Origin: Liolophura sinensis
Taxonomy: Eukaryota > Mollusca > Polyplacophora > Chitonida > Chitonidae
Direction: 5' to 3'
Length of the DNA stretch: 64,000 nucleotides
NCBI RefSeq assembly: GCF_032854445.1
Contig: NC_088296.1
Span: 7,307,435-7,371,434 of the forward strand
A program made the translations under genes and the position numbers. This document shows, in pieces, positions 35,052-47,700 of this stretch. Each line of letters starts with the position of its first letter. Position 1 is the stretch's first letter. The notes beneath the pieces were generated by a model. It was not told where the DNA came from. It saw nothing but the letters and a program-made list of their open reading frames with translations, and ran no database searches.

Positions 35052-36464
35052 ATATAGGGAAACCCTAGGCATTGCACTGCTGCACATATATCGGTGCCAT
35101 CACCTTCAAACACGTCTGGCTATATTGGTCTCACCGAAATTTCGTTAATTGTCTGTCGTACATGATAAAAGCAAAAATCGCCAAAGTTCTGACAAAGCAA
35201 AAGGGATTGCGTCTCAGGGAAGCGAAGCGCACGTACTCTCCTGATATAGGTATTACAACGCTTTTCCAATGAGAATTGAGCAATAACGACAAAAAGTAAT
35301 ATATGTTACACGCTATTTGGTTGGAATAATGGACCAGATACTGAATTACATATGGAGACTGTGTTGAAGGTTTGTTGTATGACAATCTTCATTCTACTGA
35401 GAGTCAGCGAGATACACGTCCGTACTGACATAGTCAGTGTGACGGTTGGAGTTCAGCATGAAGACAAAACGCAATTCACATGCGGCAACACATGTGCATT
35501 TTGTTCAAGGCTTTTCAGTGCATGACATGACTGATGTGACAATGCGATTAGGCTATGATACAATGCTGCGTTGATGTGCTGATATACTGATAAGCTGGTA
35601 TGATTGACGTTTATAGGCTTCATATCGCTTCCCACTCCGAACACGCTCGGATCAGGGCGCCGCCATGTTTGCCTGGCACAACCTTCCATGGATCGCTAAA
35701 AAATGTATGTCGTTTGTAGAATATACACAAATTTGAAAATGCTACAAAGTAACTGAAAGTGAATGATTTAATACTTAAACCCCTCAGCCTACCAACTTAC
35801 ACAACCTAAAACAACTGTTTCTTGTAGAAAATGATACTGTTACACCGCAATAATCATCATTTGAAAGGTGGTTTTATCGCCAATTATATAAGTGAACAAA
35901 AACAAATTTATCGGTGTCTAAGACTAAACTTAAATATTAAATAGGTTTGAATAGAAATATGTCTTTTCTAGTTTATCCGTGATTGATACATGTGACTAAT
36001 AGATAATAAGACATTTCGTTTTGAGCTCATATCACTGAGTACACAATTATATAGACAGACCGAAGCCTGGACTGGAGGAAACTGAGTAACTGAATACGTA
36101 AAGCTGTGAGGCTGTTACATATATTACATGATCATTTCAAAAACAAATGACAATGTGACTTTTTGTTTGTTACAATATTAATAAGCAGTAAAAAACAACA
36201 AACAATAGTATTCATCTTTTGTACATATATGTCTGATATGTTTTGTGTTCACAATGGGTTTGTTGTACATACGTCTTATATATTTTAAGTCCTCTGTTTG
36301 TACATGTTTATTTTACATCTGAAGTATTTTGCATCCTTTATCACTTTGTTGAATATCTAATGTGTTCTCTATGATTTTGTTGTTCATGTAATGTTTTCTG
36401 TATGAGTTTGCTTTACATTTAATGCATTTTCCCCTTTTTTATAGCATAATTGTGCATGTAATAT

Positions 36465-36890
36465 AGTTTGTGTTAGCAGCGGGTTTATTGTTACTCGGAT
36501 GTATTTTGTGTTAGCAGCGGGTTTGTTGTTCCTTTGACGTATTTTGTGTTAGCAGCGGGTTTGTTGTTCCTTTGATGTATTTTGTGTTAGCAGCGGGTTT
36601 GTTGTTCCTTTGACGTATTTTGCGTTAACGCGTTTGTTGTTCCTCTGATGAATGTTGTGTTAGTAGCGGGTCTGTTGTTCCTCTGATAGATTTGTGTTAC
36701 CAGCGAGTTTGTTGTTCCTCTGACGTATTTTGTGTTAGCAGCGGGTTTATTGTTCCTCTGATGAATGTTGTGTTAGTAGCGGGTCTGTTGTTCCTCTGAT
36801 AGATTTGTGTTACCAACGGGTTTATTGTTCCTCTATTGATTTTGTGTTAGCAGGGTATTTGTTGTTATTCTGATGCATTTTTTGTTCTCT
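36465..36890. repeat. 38-bp tandem satellite
   Basis: About eleven units with the core TTTGTGTTAGCAGCGGGTTT and GTTGTTCCTTTGA. Older, degenerate relatives spread over 36230-36465, and similar blocks (TGTTTTGTGTTCACT) occur near 20350 and 38725. Confidence 0.85.
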
Positions 36891-37069
36891 GTGAGTTTGT
36901 TCAGTTAACATGCGATGATATTAGTTTTCCATATCAATTCTTTACTCATTTCATGAACTTTCTTTTCCCGGATCAGTTTGCTGTACATTTAATGACGCTT
37001 GAATTCTGTGTACAACTGTTGTAGCCATATATAGCCTAATGGCGTTATACCAGTCCCAGGAAATCCATC

Positions 37070-37400
37070 TTACGTTCCCACCAAAAAATATAAAGTATAT
37101 TTTGAAAGTATTCTGTTTGAAAGCAAATGTGATGACATATATAAATGGCTCCCTCGCTTACCACTCAATACTGGAAGAGGAGAGCAAGCAAATAGGGGTG
37201 GCTGACCCAGTGTCAGTATATTGTTATTGGATGGGGTCATGTCTGGTGTCTTCGGCCGGATACTTTGGTGGCATGAACACGGCCTGCCACAAGAAAACAC
37301 GGTATATGTCCATACAATGTAATGACTCTTCGTTGTCATATGACTGAAAAACTGTTCAGTTCGACGTAAAGCCCGAAAGCATATATTGTACATACATATA
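37070..37400 (+). repeat. Degenerate SINE or other dispersed repeat fragment
   Basis: The 3' end, TCATATGACTGAAAAACTGT then GACGTAAAGCCC, resembles the tail of the SINE at 9776-10106 in the opposite orientation. The left part is not recognised. Confidence 0.4.
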
Positions 37401-37514
37401 CAAACTAATATAAATGATTTGAAACAAGTGCTGAAGTAATTTTATGGAAACTGGTATATATTTCTTAAAATACGGCATTCGCACATGAAGTTAAAACGGA
37501 ACCGTGCTAACAAT

Positions 37515-38000
37515 TGCATACAGTATAAATGTGTAAAAGCGTATTGAGGGAGTTCCCTCCCCTCCTGAGATCACGTGCATTTCTCAGAACTAAGGATTTT
37601 TATTTCAATCTGCGCAGTTTTGTGAAGTTGCGAAGCACGGTAGGATTTGGTGTGGACAGGTAAGTCCTGTAAGATCAAGTAGGTCTATTTTGCGGCGGGA
37701 TGTTTATCGGGTGAAGGAATTGTCTTTATCCAAATGTCTCAGACAGTATTTAGTTGGTCTGGTCGTCCTCAAATCGACACAAAGTAGACATACGACTTGG
37801 GCGTGTCTTTATATAGAATCTACCCTCAGCCTGCGGGTGAGCCTTTAACACTGTCGATGCGCAGTTGGAATATTTCCATATCACGGAAAATGACTAATTT
37901 TGGTTCATATTGTTAACTGTGTCGATCTTGTCACTATATACACAAGGCGATATATATATCTATATAAGCGACCTTCTCGTAATCATGTATATTTTATAAA
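37515..38000 (+). promoter_or_regulatory. TRIM upstream module C0
   Basis: TATAAAT at 37524, a CCCTCCCCTCCTGAGATCAC block, then GTGTGGACAG|GTAAGTCC with donor GT at 37660. The second TATA is at 37807-37814 after GGGCGTGTC. Confidence 0.5.
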
Positions 38001-38249
38001 CACCCAGATGTATATTTATGCATGAAGTGACTACATGTAGTATTAACGCCACGCACGTCAGACATTACAATTTACAGCCTCGCCTACTGATCACGGATAT
38101 GGAGGATGTATCTTGACAAAGCTTGGCCCGTCAGGACGGTCGTTTACCCACATGCAGGCCTGTTATAGATTAGCCAGGGCTGTCTGTGTGGAATTTTAGC
38201 AAACACTAACCTACTTGTACAGCCTGATAGGTTGTCTTTATATTTTCCG

Positions 38250-38263
38250 GTTACCATGGCAAC
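38250..38263. promoter_or_regulatory. RFX-type X-box candidate
   Basis: GTTACCATGGCAAC is a perfect imperfect-palindrome X-box (GTNRCC-N-RGYAAC consensus). It is absent from the related stretch near 25900. No nearby gene start is evident, so function is speculative. Confidence 0.3.
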
Positions 38264-38489
38264 AGCCCTGTATCTGTCTAGACATGTATGTCACATATCT
38301 GGTGCGCAGCGAAGTCAACCCTTACGGTTTAAACATTGTGTGTTTATCCGTCTTGATCACACGATATATCAGCACTACTGTAGTCTGTATTTCTGTGGTT
38401 CCTCACAATAACACAATAAAACACGGCAAGCTGGAAGAGTTTGACCTGTCACAAATTGTCCATTTTATTACATAAGAAATATCAAATGC

Positions 38490-38705
38490 CAAGCTGTAGT
38501 CCAGACGCTTGGCGCCATTGTCGTATAGTGTCAAGTCTCCTTCATTACCACTGTAGCCCAGTCGTTTGCCGCCATTGTCATATTGGGTCAATTCACCCTT
38601 ACTACCACTCTAGTCCAGACGGTTGTCGCCATTGTTAGGTAGGGTTATGTCAACTTCACTACCTCTCTACCCCAGACACTGGGCACCATTGTCATATATC
38701 GCCAT
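38490..38705. repeat. 57-bp tandem repeat, about four units
   Basis: The core CGCCATTGTCATATTGGGTC alternates with CTACCACTCTAGTCCAGACG. The 57-bp period keeps frames open; no gene inferred. Confidence 0.8.
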
Positions 38706-38879
38706 CGGTTTTCATGTGTGTCGGATGTGTTTTGTGTTCACTATGGGTTTCTTGTACATACATCTAACACACTTTGAGCTCGCTCTTTGTAGGTTTACTG
38801 TACGTCTGATTCATTTTGCGTCGGATTTGAGTCACAAGATATTATCACTCAGTGGCGATGTTCAAAAGAGAAAGTTTTC

Positions 38880-39075
38880 GTTGTCGCCTTGAATGTGCCT
38901 AGGCTTTGTGCAAATGCAGTTTAATTTTCAGCCCAATCGCATCGGCCGTTCTGGAAAAGAAGATTTGTTCAGGTTGGCACAAAATCCAATATGGCCACCA
39001 ATTGTCACCAAAAGCCAAAAACAACAACTTCGGATACATTCCTAAAACATACTGAAGTTTCAGGGACGTATCACT
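38880..39075 (-). repeat. Dispersed repeat with the GCCATATTGGATTTTGTG core (paralogue of 20530-20720)
   Basis: The - strand carries GGCCATATTGGATTTTGTGC, AATCTTCTTTTCCAGAACG and GATGCGATTGGGCTG, the same succession of motifs as in the Helitron-like units. Confidence 0.5.
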
Positions 39076-39159
39076 TGTTGTTTTCTCATAAAATCTATCA
39101 CCAAACCGCCTGGAATAAACAAATTCGAAGAGACGCAATAGGGGTTCAAGCTTAGGGAT

Positions 39160-40110
39160 TCAATTGGCCTTGCGATTGTTGACCTCGAATGTCCATCTTG
39201 ATTGACAGTTGGTATACGAATGTTTGTTCCGACGCATAGATTTGAGCATTTAGCTTTAAGAATTTTAACACGTGTAGAAAAAGCGTAATTTGCCAGCAAA
39301 AAATCTGTTTTCAGTTCTCAATTTTAAATGTTTCACCATAAAAGCTTAGATGAAGTTCTGTTTACAACAAAATGCATATCGATGTTTTTAGATGCAGAAA
39401 ATCTAGAACCATTTCCAACTGCCCATTTCTTGGTCTTATTGAGACAAAGCTGCAGCTGCCTTTCGATGCTATTCATATTTTAGCACGGTAGCCTATAAGA
39501 AAATCATCAACATATAAAGACCCCTCTGACCTAGATGTTTAAGTTTTTGACAAGCTATTAAGTTTACAGCTAAACAGTGTTGGTGATAGTACACTGCCCT
39601 TGAGTACACCCATTTCTGCTCATGGAAGTCAGAAAGATTGTCCGTACTCGAACCCTAAACTGACGATCAGATAAAAGTTCTGATACATGAATAAATAACG
39701 ATAAGCGATAAGTCCCATACCCATATCGTAGGTCGGTGAGCTTTTCAAGGTCGAGAATAATTGATACCACGTGCTCATTATGTATTATATCATTAGAAAT
39801 AAAAGTTCCAATGCAACAAACTTTAAATTGACATTGAGGAAAACCGCCTTTAATATTAGACAGTAAATTGTTGGTTTATAAATACCAAAGAAGTCTGTCA
39901 CTTATTATTCGTTCCAAACTTAACCACGCTGGTAAGAGCTATGGGACGGTAATTGGACGGCTCACAATGATCCTTACCGGGTTTTGAAACCAGGATAATA
40001 CACGCCTCCTTCCATGACGGTGGAAAAAATACCACTCATCTAAATATCATGATTAAACAAGCCCATGAGAGTCTCCAGTGGCTCAGGAGACAAATGGGTT
40101 AGAAACTTGT
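39160..40110 (-). pseudogene. Jockey-type LINE reverse-transcriptase relic (copy C)
   Basis: On the - strand the signatures appear in order: PPSWKEACIIL and KPGKDHCEPSNYRPIALTSV (about 40040-39900), a SIILDLEKLTDLRYGYGTYR segment (39770-39700), a degraded GSVLSPTLF block (about 39600), SIERQLQLCLNKTKKW and NGSRFSASKN (39460-39400), and VKILKAKC (39270). Frameshifts and stops are scattered throughout. It is more complete than copy B's relic. With ORF1 at 41100-40740 on the same strand it represents one old LINE split by a SINE. Confidence 0.8.
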
Positions 40111-40326
40111 AATAAATATTACTATGACCACACGTACTATACGTTGTTACGACCACAAATCCAAATAATAAGGCTCACCCTGAGGTAAAGATAAGATAAA
40201 ATGAAGTTTGATCATAATGTGGAGAAGTGTTTAGCATTTATAGTGCTGACAACTAAAGATTCAGAACTTCCTGTAACAAAACAATGCTATTACGCTAGGC
40301 AAAGTTATTGATGATTCCGCTGGAGA

Positions 40327-40599
40327 TGTTTATTTATTTATTTATTTGACTAATGTTTTACGCCGCACACAAGAATATTTCTCTTATACGACGGGGGCTG
40401 CATTATTATGGTGGGAGGAAACCGGGCAAGTGCCGGTGGAACCCACAACCATCCACAGTCTGATGGAAGACCTTCCCACATACAAGCGGAGAGGAAGACA
40501 GCATAGGCTGGACTTGAATTTACAGAAACCGCGTTGTGAGATCCCCCTGGGTCATTGCGTCGCGCTGGCACACTATCCACCTCGGCCGTATAGGCCCCG
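40327..40599 (-). mobile_element. SINE, full length (paralogue of 22058-22322)
   Basis: GAGATGTT precedes the (TTTA)n tail and recurs right after the head at about 40600, as a target duplication. It lies between the two parts of the LINE relic. Confidence 0.85.
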
Positions 40600-40739
40600 A
40601 GATGTTACAAAACTTAGGTCCAGTGATGCCTTGATTGTGTGCAAAGCCAGATGAAGACATAGTTTTATTGACAGGTTAGTTAATTCTTTCACAGATATAG
40701 TTTTAGGTTTTAGGTTTATCGTCCCCAATCATCGGCAAG

Positions 40740-41100
40740 TCAATGATATTTAAGTGTCAATAAATGTTGATTTGTGGCCTCCTCTTGCACATTGGAAGCA
40801 AAACAATTTATTTCTACATTAGCCATTACCATGCTCAACTTTTGGCATGTAAAGCACCTGGAGGGATTAGGTATGCATAGGCCTACTTGGGCACTATACA
40901 GGCAAATTGAGAATGACTGAGGAAAAGAGGGGTTATTAAATGTCGATAAGTAGGTATTGAGTTTGCTATCACTGTCAATTTTATGTTGTGAATCGTTTGA
41001 CATTACGACCCCTTGTGATTTTAGTTCGGAGGATATCTTCTCTAACCGACTGCTCAAACTGAACCAATCCGATCTTCAGTCTCTAACTGAGAGCCGTAGT
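40740..41100 (-). pseudogene. LINE ORF1 relic (copy C)
   Basis: The - strand reads EKISSELKSQGVV, then LNTYLSTFNNPSFPQSFSIC and LCIPNPSRCFTCQK, the conserved block leading into the first zinc knuckle of Jockey-type ORF1. The frame then shifts. This is the best preserved of three related relics. Confidence 0.7.
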
Positions 41101-41564
41101 GGAGTGTTGGGCTTAAAATCTCGCAAGACCATTCTCTTCAATTAAGTGTGACAACCAAGGGCAGTCAGGTAGGTCTACTCCTCTACAGCCCTTTATACAA
41201 ATATAGGAGATGTGAGTCCATTATATTTCACCGAGGCCACACGGCAGAGCTCTATGTTACGACAAGCTTGCCAAGTAAACTGAGGTCCTATTCGTTTCAG
41301 CCCGGAGAACCCAAGAGGTTTATGCCGATTGAATTCAATGGGCCAATATTCTAGCTACAGCCTAATCTCATTATGCCGGTTTCAGAAAACCCATCCGACA
41401 TTTCTCAATTGTCTTTCCTATGTATTCTGTTTGGAACTAAAAGTGATAAATATAAATGATTTGAACCCATTTGCTGAAGTAATTTTGTGGGAAAGTGATT
41501 GTTTGTTGAAATGTGACATTCACATATAGGCTTAAAGTAAATGGCGAGCTGCGGAAACCAATGT

Positions 41565-42190
41565 TGAGATGTCACAGAGTATAAATGTGTACAAACATAC
41601 TGAGGGATTTACCTCCCCTGCACAGATTTCTCAGATCTAAATATTTTCTAATTCAATCTGCTCAGTTTCACAATGTTGTGAAGCCAGGTTGGATTTGTGT
41701 CGACAGGTAAGCTCTGTAAGACGATTATATGTAGTTTGGATGGAAACCATCACTCGGGTTAAGGGGTTGTTTTTTCTTTATCATATTGCCGACTGTCAGA
41801 CACAGCTTAATTGGTCTGGTCGTCCTCAAATCGACACAATGTAGATATACGAATGGGGCGTTTCCTTTATATACTTTAACAACAGCCATGTCAGCCTGTG
41901 TTTAAGCCTCGAACCCTCGATATTTACGTATCAACGAAAACGACTGATTTTTATTTAGGTTCAAGGTTCATACTGTTTAACTGTGTCGATCTTGTCACCA
42001 TAGATACAGTTCGATAGTACATTATTAATGTGGGGCTCTGAAACTTTGGACCTAAAAGGCATTATGCAGTCATGCTGAACGTCGATTACTTGCGTTGAAG
42101 TGCCGCCTATGGCACACAAAGTCTGAATATCTTGCCTATATGGATCGCTGTTTGTTTACTTACAACGTTCGCCTGTCTGGTCCAAATATA
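41565..42190 (+). promoter_or_regulatory. TRIM upstream module C1
   Basis: TATAAAT at 41580, GAGGGATTTACCTCCCCTGC near 41602, TGTGTCGACAG|GTAAGC with donor GT at 41707, and a second TATA at 41866-41873. Paralogue of B1. Confidence 0.55.
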
Positions 42191-42289
42191 ACAACTGTGA
42201 TAGTATAAAAGCCCTGTCAGGGGTATAAGCGTTCTCCTAATCCATGTAGGTCAGTCCGTCTGTTATATGATATCCTATATCAGTTGCTC

Positions 42290-42512
42290 ATAGGGGCCTC
42301 CGTGGCCGAGGGTATTAGCACAACAGAACGGCTCAATGACCATAAAGCCTTCCGCCAATGCGATCGCTGCGAGCATGTGGGAATGTCTGTCAGCATCAAG
42401 CGGATGGTCGTTGGCTTCCCCCAGCCCCAGTTTCCTCCTACCATAATGCTGGCCGCTGTCGTATAAGTGAAGTATTCATGAGTACGGCATAAATCAAATA
42501 AATAAATAAATA
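42290..42512 (+). mobile_element. SINE with internal deletion (paralogue of 23994-24250)
   Basis: Same head and tail as the copy B element, but about 35 bases are missing after GCGATCGCTGCGAG. Confidence 0.85.
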
Positions 42513-42952
42513 TTGCGGGAGGTAAATTGTTATTGATCGTTGATCTGTGAGATCAGCTGCAGTTAAAACAGTACTCTGCAAATAATGGCCTTTGCGAGGG
42601 CCAGCATTTTTACGGTTATGTGCACATTCTTGAGTTGGGCATAAAAGTAAAATAAATAATTAAAATCTATTGCCCATAATGTGTGTGTACGTAATTGGTG
42701 CTAAAAGAGTCTTAAAATTATGTACAGATGTGCACACATTATTTTCAGCCCTACTATAATATATATAGGTGATGTCTTCGTAAGACTGTCTATTGGACAG
42801 TGTTTAGACGCAAATCTCCATACAAATATAAATGAATTGAGCTAAACTACTGAATTCATTTTAGGGAAACTCCATGGTAGTTTGTTAAAATATGGTATTC
42901 GCACATAAAGTTAAAAGAGAACTGTGCTAACCATTGTGGGGATGTCATAGAT

Positions 42953-43083
42953 TTATTTATTTATTTAATTGGTGTTTTACGACGTACTTAAGAATATTTC
43001 ATTAATACAACGGCGGTCAGCATAATGGTCGGAGGGAAACCGGGCAGACTCCTGGGAAAACTCACGACCATCCGCAGGTTGGG
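42953..43083 (-). mobile_element. 5'-truncated SINE (paralogue of 24703-24836)
   Basis: (TTTA)n, TTGGTGTTTTACGACGTACT and ACAACGGCGGTCAGCATAAT. Same position relative to module C2 as in copy B. Confidence 0.8.
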
Positions 43084-43084
43084 A

Positions 43085-43740
43085 TTGTCATAGAGTGTAA
43101 AAGTGTAAAAGCATACTGAGGGATTTACCTCCCCTGCTCAGATGACGTGTACTTCTCCGAACCAAGTATTTTCTATTTCACTTTGCACAGTTTTATCAAT
43201 TAGAGAAGCACGGTGGGAATTGTGTCGACAGGTAAGTCCAGTGAGATATGGTACGTCTATGTTTATGACGGGATGTTTCTATGAGGTGACGGAATTGTCT
43301 TACTTGATCGTGTGCCGACTTTCAGACAGTATTTAATTGGTCTGAACGTCCTCAAATGGACATGAAGTCGATGTACGACTGGGGGCGTGTCTTTATATAG
43401 ACTCTACTCTCGCCTTGTGTGTGAACCTCTGATACTGTCTACAAAACCCGGAATATTTTCTTCTCAAGCAAACGACTGATTTAATTGGGTTCAAGTTCAT
43501 ACTGTCTAATTATGTTGATCTTCTCACTATATCCAGGACGACAGTACGTTTTTAATGTACTTTTCTGAAGCTTTGACCTTGACAGGCATTATGTCTGGTT
43601 TTGCTGAAAGTCGTTGGTTGCTGGCGACGTGTTGTCTGAGGCTGGGCCTACATACATATTGATAGCCACAACAGCCGACCTATATGGATCGCTGTTTGTT
43701 CACTTCTAAGGTTTGCCTCTATGCATCAAACATAAAAACT
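43085..43740 (+). promoter_or_regulatory. TRIM upstream module C2
   Basis: GAGGGATTTACCTCCCCTGC near 43118, TGTGTCGACAG|GTAAGTCC with donor GT at 43232, and TATA at 43392-43399 behind GGGGGCGTGTC. It is the nearest module to the copy C RING exon (acceptor at 44774) and a candidate 5' UTR exon source. Confidence 0.55.
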
Positions 43741-44795
43741 ATAATAGTTAAAAATTTCTAGTTAGGATATATATGTCCTCCATTTGATCTTGGATCTTCC
43801 GACTTCCGACTTCAAGACAGAAGAGGTGTATTACCTGTATAAGTAAATCGAATCGAAATTATGTACTGAATTGCACACAGGATTTTCAGCGTTGCAGAAC
43901 TGGAGATACATGTATTATTAACTTCTCACTCAGCAAGCATTACAACCTCGCCCATTGATCACCAATAATGGGGTTTGTTATATGACACAGCTTAACCAGT
44001 CAGGACAGCCGTATACCGCACGTAGGTCTACTTATATATTAGCTCGATCTGTCTGTATGAAGGTATCTCTGACGCTGACCTACTTTTTCAGAGTATATAA
44101 CTGACATGATAAACATTATAAAACACTGGGAGCTGGGAGACTTTGACCTTAATTCATATCCTTTTTTAATCTAAGTAAGAAATGTTCGTGTTACTCGTCA
44201 CTATTAGTAATGTTATAGTTATTGTATCTCTATAATCTTTAATTATTTATTATAATTCTGTAGATAGAGCTGCTCCAAATGTTTTGCCCAATTATCATAA
44301 AGTATATAGGGTCAAGTTACCTTCATAACCAATGCAGTCCACAGGCCTGGCTAAATTATCATACTGAGTGAAATCTACTTTTAAACCGCGACAGTTTCGT
44401 TTTTACACACGAATCTGGTAATTATGGATGGGAGCTATATGTGTGTCGAACATCACTATCAAACACATCTGCCCAAACTGGCTTGACCAGACCTTTGTCA
44501 AAACAGTTTCTCGTGCGCAATAAAAGGTAGAATCGCTAAATTTCTAACTGACCAGAATGGATTCCTTTTCAGAAAAGTGATTTGCGCACACTCTCCTCAT
44601 ACATGAATAGGTACTTTAATGCTTTTTAAATGAGAATAGGAGAATAGTATCTAAAAAGTAACGTGTAGAATGTTTTAATAGACGGAGGCTGTGTGTTGTC
44701 TTGAAAATTAATATTTTTTAAATAGGAACACCCTCAATGATGCAAATCTGAGCGATTTGGCGTTTTTATTTCAGGAAAAAAAACCTGAGCAAATA

Positions 44796-47700
44796 ATGGC
44801 CGAGAGCAAGCAGAATCTTGATGATGTTCTCATATGTTCGATATGTATGGAAACATTCCGGAAACCAGTAATGCTACCCTGTCAGCACAGTTTTTGTAGG
44901 AAATGCATTGATTTGTATGCTGCCAAGTCCAAATCTGTGCAGATAGATGAGACCTCCGACAGCAGGGGGAATGATGACGTCCATCTGATAGCATGCCCTG
45001 TGTGTCGGGCACCAACAAATCTGGGAAGAGAAGGTGTGGCTGGACTGGCGCCTAACTTTCATCTGGCAGAAATGGTGGAGAGATTCTCTACTGCTGTTAA
45101 GGTTGAGGAAGACATCCCATATTGTTCTCTGTGTGAGGAGGACAATCATGCTAAAGCTGTCAAGTCTTGCACCATCTGTGGTGTGTTCTACTGTCAGGAA
45201 TGTCTTGCAAATTTCCATCCAATGAGGGGGCCTCTAAAACGTCATCGACTGATTTCGGCTATGGAGTACCTCTCCCAGGAAACCTCACAGGGTGAAGTCA
45301 GCAGGGACCAACAATCAACTCAGCAGCCGTCATGTGCTAGACACGGTCAGCCATTCGTCATGTACTGTGTACCGTGTCGGATGGTAATCTGTCTGGGGTG
45401 TGTGGTTGAGCATCCGGAACATGCTATGCGGGATATACCATCAGCTGCTGAGAATGACAAGGTAATGCGAAAAAGACATTCGTTCATCAGCCATCAACCC
45501 AAATGGATGTCATGAGTCATTAATCGTAAGGTCAATTCCCGAACAATGATTAATACGGACCACGAAAAAACTAAGAAATTGTGCAAGTTCAAAATTACTT
45601 TGGAATCATGTAATGAGAAGTAGTAAAAAGTTTTTAATGATGTTAAAAAGACGCAAGGAATGTTTTGGGCGAATAACTTAAATCACTATCTAATTCGTGT
45701 ACCATGCTAGTATATAAATCGATACTCAAAATAAAGATGGCATGATTTGGAACTAAATATTAACCCAAAGTTTGTGATCTATAATAAAGAATGGGGCTTT
45801 GTGTTCTGTACTGTAGTGAGTCATTTGAAAGGCTGATTTTTTAATGTAGTATTTTTTCCATTACAGCAATTTGTTTTGAACAAAACTAGTGAACTGGAGA
45901 AAGTGCTACAGGAATCTAAAGAATCGCTGGCAGGAGTTATGAGGTTGCACAGGAAGATACAGGTTGGTATTTTCCATGACACTTGTTCAGCCTGTGTTGT
46001 ACTGCATACCCTGGTGACTCATATTGACTATGTGGACTATTGCTATCATTCAGAAATCCAGGTAACATACAGCTTTCAATGATCTAGTCTTGATAAAGCT
46101 GTCTTCTGTCACATATTATATATGTAGATTACAATCAAAGAGTTAAACCCGAACAGTGACGACTTTTTACAAGAACGTAAACAGGGGAATGCACGAACTG
46201 ATGAGGGAATTTACTTGCGTGATGGGCGAGTCAATTTCACCTATTTCTTGTTTATCTTATCTACTATCGTATCATTATTAAGTAACACACACGGTATATG
46301 CCCACCTCAGACATCTCCATTTGATGTATTATCGCCGATAATACGCTGTCATAAAAATATCTATAATATATATATATATATATATGTACACCATTTGATC
46401 TGATGGGGAGACAGCGTTCGGGTTCGGGCACTGTCCGAAGCATGTAAGACTCCACCATCTCGCCCTGTTCTGAGCATCAGTTGTGATGGCACGACCCTTT
46501 TTGGAATTAAACGACGTACTTTGGGTTTTGAGTCGACACTTACATGTACATCCCTAAACTAGAGGGAAATCATCTCCATCCCGGAGATACACTGTAGCCA
46601 CAGTTGTGTGGCGCTTATATTTCTCCCTGTTACACATACATATATAACTTCTTCAACACACAATTCTATAGGTCTAGATGAGGCAGTAAACGATTTTTCT
46701 GTTCGGCAGGAAAACCAGGAACTTCACACTCAGGAGGTAGAAAAGGCTTATTGTGCAGCCTTTGAAGCTTTACAAGCATGGAAACAACAATCCTTAGATG
46801 GCATAAAAACCCGCTATTCACAGTGGAGCGTGGAGTGTAGAGCCATACTCAAACATCTTCAGCTACAGACCCAGGAAATGGAGAGGATGGTACAGGCTTC
46901 CAAAGATTTGTTACCGTCAGTGGACGTCGAGTTTTTGCAGGTAAGTCAAATGTGCACGTTCTCAAACATTGGTTCAGCTGCCTATACTATGTAATAGATC
47001 AGGAAATGGTCTAAATGTTTTGAGGTAAAAGCCATGGGTGGCTGTGTACTTGAAGAGGTAAGACATTTCAATTACAAATGTGTTCTTGTTATATGTTGAA
47101 TTGACAGTATAGCTACAGTATCTCAGTTTCGGTTATCATCTTTACATGATTTTATATGAGTTTTTAATTCTGTTTGTTGACAGGGTTCCACGGACTTCAC
47201 CAAAACGTATGTATAAATGTGTGATACCTCTCTAGGTTTGTTATACATTTGCATATGGCTATTGTCAGTAGTCATGAGCAACAGCACTGTAGTTATCCAA
47301 AACATGACCCGACTGTAAAATATATCCAATGTTTAAACATACGTTTGTCCAGACAAATCAGATCTAACCTACTAGGAACAGTACATCATGGCATTCTTAT
47401 AACTGCCTTGTACACAAGATTACTACACAACTGTGTCTCTTTGTTTTCTCTTATCATCTCACAGAATTGATGACCAGCTAAAAGATATAAGAGCAGATCT
47501 GGAGAAACATGAGGTCAGCAAACAGAAGCTTCTAGATTCTGTACAACATGACTACGTTGTCCCTAGACAGGTGACTGTAAAAGAACGTCGCGACTTAGTT
47601 ACAAGTAAGTTCGTATATGTATGAAAAATAAACAGAAGGGTGTGCTGAAAGGACATAAACAACTGTAGGGTTTACGTTAGTATGTGCATCGAGTGAGTGA

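Larger units (their letters stand above)
35690..46984. repeat. Segmental duplication, copy C side (paralogue of about 19830-28997)
   Basis: It begins at ATGTATGTCGTTTGTAGAAT and carries the same order of dispersed repeat, LINE RT relic, SINE, ORF1 relic, 5' modules and TRIM exons as copy B. About 2.4 kb (36240-38700) including module C0 and the 38-bp satellite are not matched at the equivalent place in B. Confidence 0.85.
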
